Positions 5,447-6,527 of a stretch of DNA of 6,527 nucleotides are shown here, in pieces (position 1 is the stretch's first letter; each line of letters opens with the position of its first letter). Source of the DNA: Rhodocyclaceae bacterium (GTDB lineage: Bacteria > Pseudomonadota > Gammaproteobacteria > Burkholderiales > Rhodocyclaceae). The notes beneath the pieces were generated by a model. The model made no database searches. It saw only the letters and a list, made by a program, of their open reading frames with translations, and had not been told where the DNA came from. The position numbers were made by a program, and so were the translations under genes. The stretch is taken from contig JADFDL010000096.1 of NCBI GenBank assembly GCA_018262875.1, positions 1 through 6,527 on the forward strand, written 5' to 3'.

Positions 5447-6527
5447 ATGTCCATGAATCGCAGAGAGTTCCTGCAGATCCTCGCCGCCGCCTCCGCCGCC
5501 GGCTTCGCCCTCGACTCGCCCTCCCTGCTCGCCGCCCAGGGGGGCAGCCGGCTCTACGATTTGCCGCGCTTCGGCAACGTGCATTTCCTGCACTTCACCG
5601 ATTGCCACGCACAGTTGCTGCCGATCCATTTCCGCGAGCCGAACGTGAACCTCGGCATCGGCGCGGCGCAGGGCAAGGCGCCGCACCTGGTCGGCGAGCA
5701 CCTGCTCAAGGCCTTCAACATCCCGCCGCGCACGATCGAGGCGCATGCCTTCACCTATCTCGACTTCGCCGCGGCGGCGCAGGCCTATGGCAAGGTCGGC
5801 GGCTTCGCCCACCTCGCCACGCTGGTCAAGCGCCTGCGCGCCGCGCGCCCCGGCGCCCTGCTGCTCGACGGCGGCGACACCTGGCAGGGCTCGGCCACCG
5901 CGCTGTGGACGAAGGGCCAGGACATGGTCGACGCCTGCAAGCGGCTCGGCGTGGACATCATGACCGGGCATTGGGAATTCACCCTCGGCGCCGACCGCGT
6001 CAAGGAGATCGTCGAGAAGGATTTCGCCGGCAAGATCGAATTCCTCGCCCAGAACGTCAAGACGACCGACTTCGGCGACCCGGTGTTCAAGCCCTACGCG
6101 ATGCGCGAGATGAACGGCGTGCCGGTGGCGGTGATCGGCCAGGGCTTCCCGTATACGCCGATCGCCAATCCGCGCTACCTGATTCCCGACTGGACCATGG
6201 GCATCCAGGACGAGGAGATGCAGAAAGTCGTCAACGAGGCGCGCGGCAAGGGGGCCAAGGTGGTGGTGGTCCTCTCGCACAACGGCATGGACGTCGACCT
6301 GAAGATGGCCAGCCGCGTGACCGGCATCGACGCCATCCTCGGCGGCCACACCCACGACGGCGTGCCGGCGCCCTCGGTGGTGAAGAACGCCGGCGGCCGC
6401 ACGCTGGTGATGAATTCCGGCTCCAACGGCAAGTTCCTCTCGGTACTCGACTTCGACGTCAGTGTTGGCAAGGGGGGAGGAAAAATCCGCGACTTTCGCT
6501 ACAAGCTGCTGCCGGTGTTCTCCAACC
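5447..6527 (+). CDS. soxB: Thiosulfohydrolase SoxB, N-terminal 360 residues, continues off the right edge
   Basis: SoxB is the periplasmic dimanganese hydrolase that cleaves the terminal sulfone from SoxY-bound intermediates to release sulfate. It belongs to the metallophosphatase/5'-nucleotidase superfamily. Visible parts are a twin-arginine signal (NRREFLQIL, R5-R6, processed near LLAAQ at about 30) and the metal-binding motifs FTDCHAQL (D52, H54), LDGGDTWQGS (D141, D144), GHWEFTLG (H175), LSHNG (H278) and GGHTHD (H301, H303). The GHWEF block replaces the GNHE of 5'-nucleotidases and marks SoxB. The full protein is normally around 560-570 residues, so roughly 200 residues are missing. The ATG at 5447 has GAGGA eight bases upstream and gives a standard Tat signal; an in-frame TTG at 5414 with AAGGAGG before it would add eleven residues and is less likely. 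Confidence 0.96.
   Translation, partial: MSMNRREFLQILAAASAAGFALDSPSLLAAQGGSRLYDLPRFGNVHFLHFTDCHAQLLPIHFREPNVNLGIGAAQGKAPHLVGEHLLKAFNIPPRTIEAHAFTYLDFAAAAQAYGKVGGFAHLATLVKRLRAARPGALLLDGGDTWQGSATALWTKGQDMVDACKRLGVDIMTGHWEFTLGADRVKEIVEKDFAGKIEFLAQNVKTTDFGDPVFKPYAMREMNGVPVAVIGQGFPYTPIANPRYLIPDWTMGIQDEEMQKVVNEARGKGAKVVVVLSHNGMDVDLKMASRVTGIDAILGGHTHDGVPAPSVVKNAGGRTLVMNSGSNGKFLSVLDFDVSVGKGGGKIRDFRYKLLPVFSN

Noticed and set aside
5372..6355. 327-codon minus-strand frame opposite soxB
   Set aside because: SoxB on the + strand has a Tat signal and all expected metal motifs; the minus-strand product has none and starts inside soxB.

Overview
The window is GC-rich, gene-dense bacterial chromosomal DNA. 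It most resembles a sulfur-oxidising proteobacterium, probably a betaproteobacterium. The basis is the gene order soxY-soxZ-soxA-soxX-soxB, the protein styles and codon use; the species cannot be named from this sequence. The core is the 5' part of a thiosulfate-oxidation (Sox) operon on the + strand (about 3007 to the right edge). It encodes the SoxYZ carrier, the SoxAX cytochrome and the first 360 residues of SoxB, which runs off the window.

Left to right: (i) positions 1-32, minus strand, hold the first codons of a gene whose N-terminus (MALVNPHGGG) looks like dissimilatory ATP sulfurylase (sat). (ii) 33-319 is non-coding: an AT-rich stretch upstream of sat and a mosaic of two imperfect repeat units with strong hairpins. 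(iii) 320-1756, minus strand, is a periplasmic M48 metalloprotease with a TPR-rich C-terminus (BepA/YfgC type). (iv) A 96-bp divergent intergenic region precedes a single-domain Rcp1-like response regulator with a TTG start (1853-2302). Thirteen bases later comes moaC (2316-2795, molybdenum cofactor synthesis). (v) 2796-3006 is a 211-bp region with a plausible sigma70-type promoter and a cluster of GGAC/GTCC motifs. (vi) The sox genes follow. An 8-bp perfect hairpin separates soxZ from soxA, and a textbook intrinsic terminator lies between soxX and soxB.

Working together (family knowledge): SoxAX oxidatively couples thiosulfate to the C-terminal cysteine of SoxY (GGCGG tail, visible here) in the SoxYZ complex, and SoxB hydrolyses off the terminal sulfone as sulfate. 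No soxCD lies between moaC and soxY, where many related clusters have it. If soxCD is absent from the genome, sulfane sulfur would be left over, and a neighbouring sat would fit its later oxidation through a reverse sulfate-reduction route. That last step is inference.

I found no new enzyme system. The parts most worth a second look are regulatory: the soxX/soxB terminator with its competing soxB start and leader pairings, the soxY upstream motif cluster, and the repeat mosaic at 141-287.
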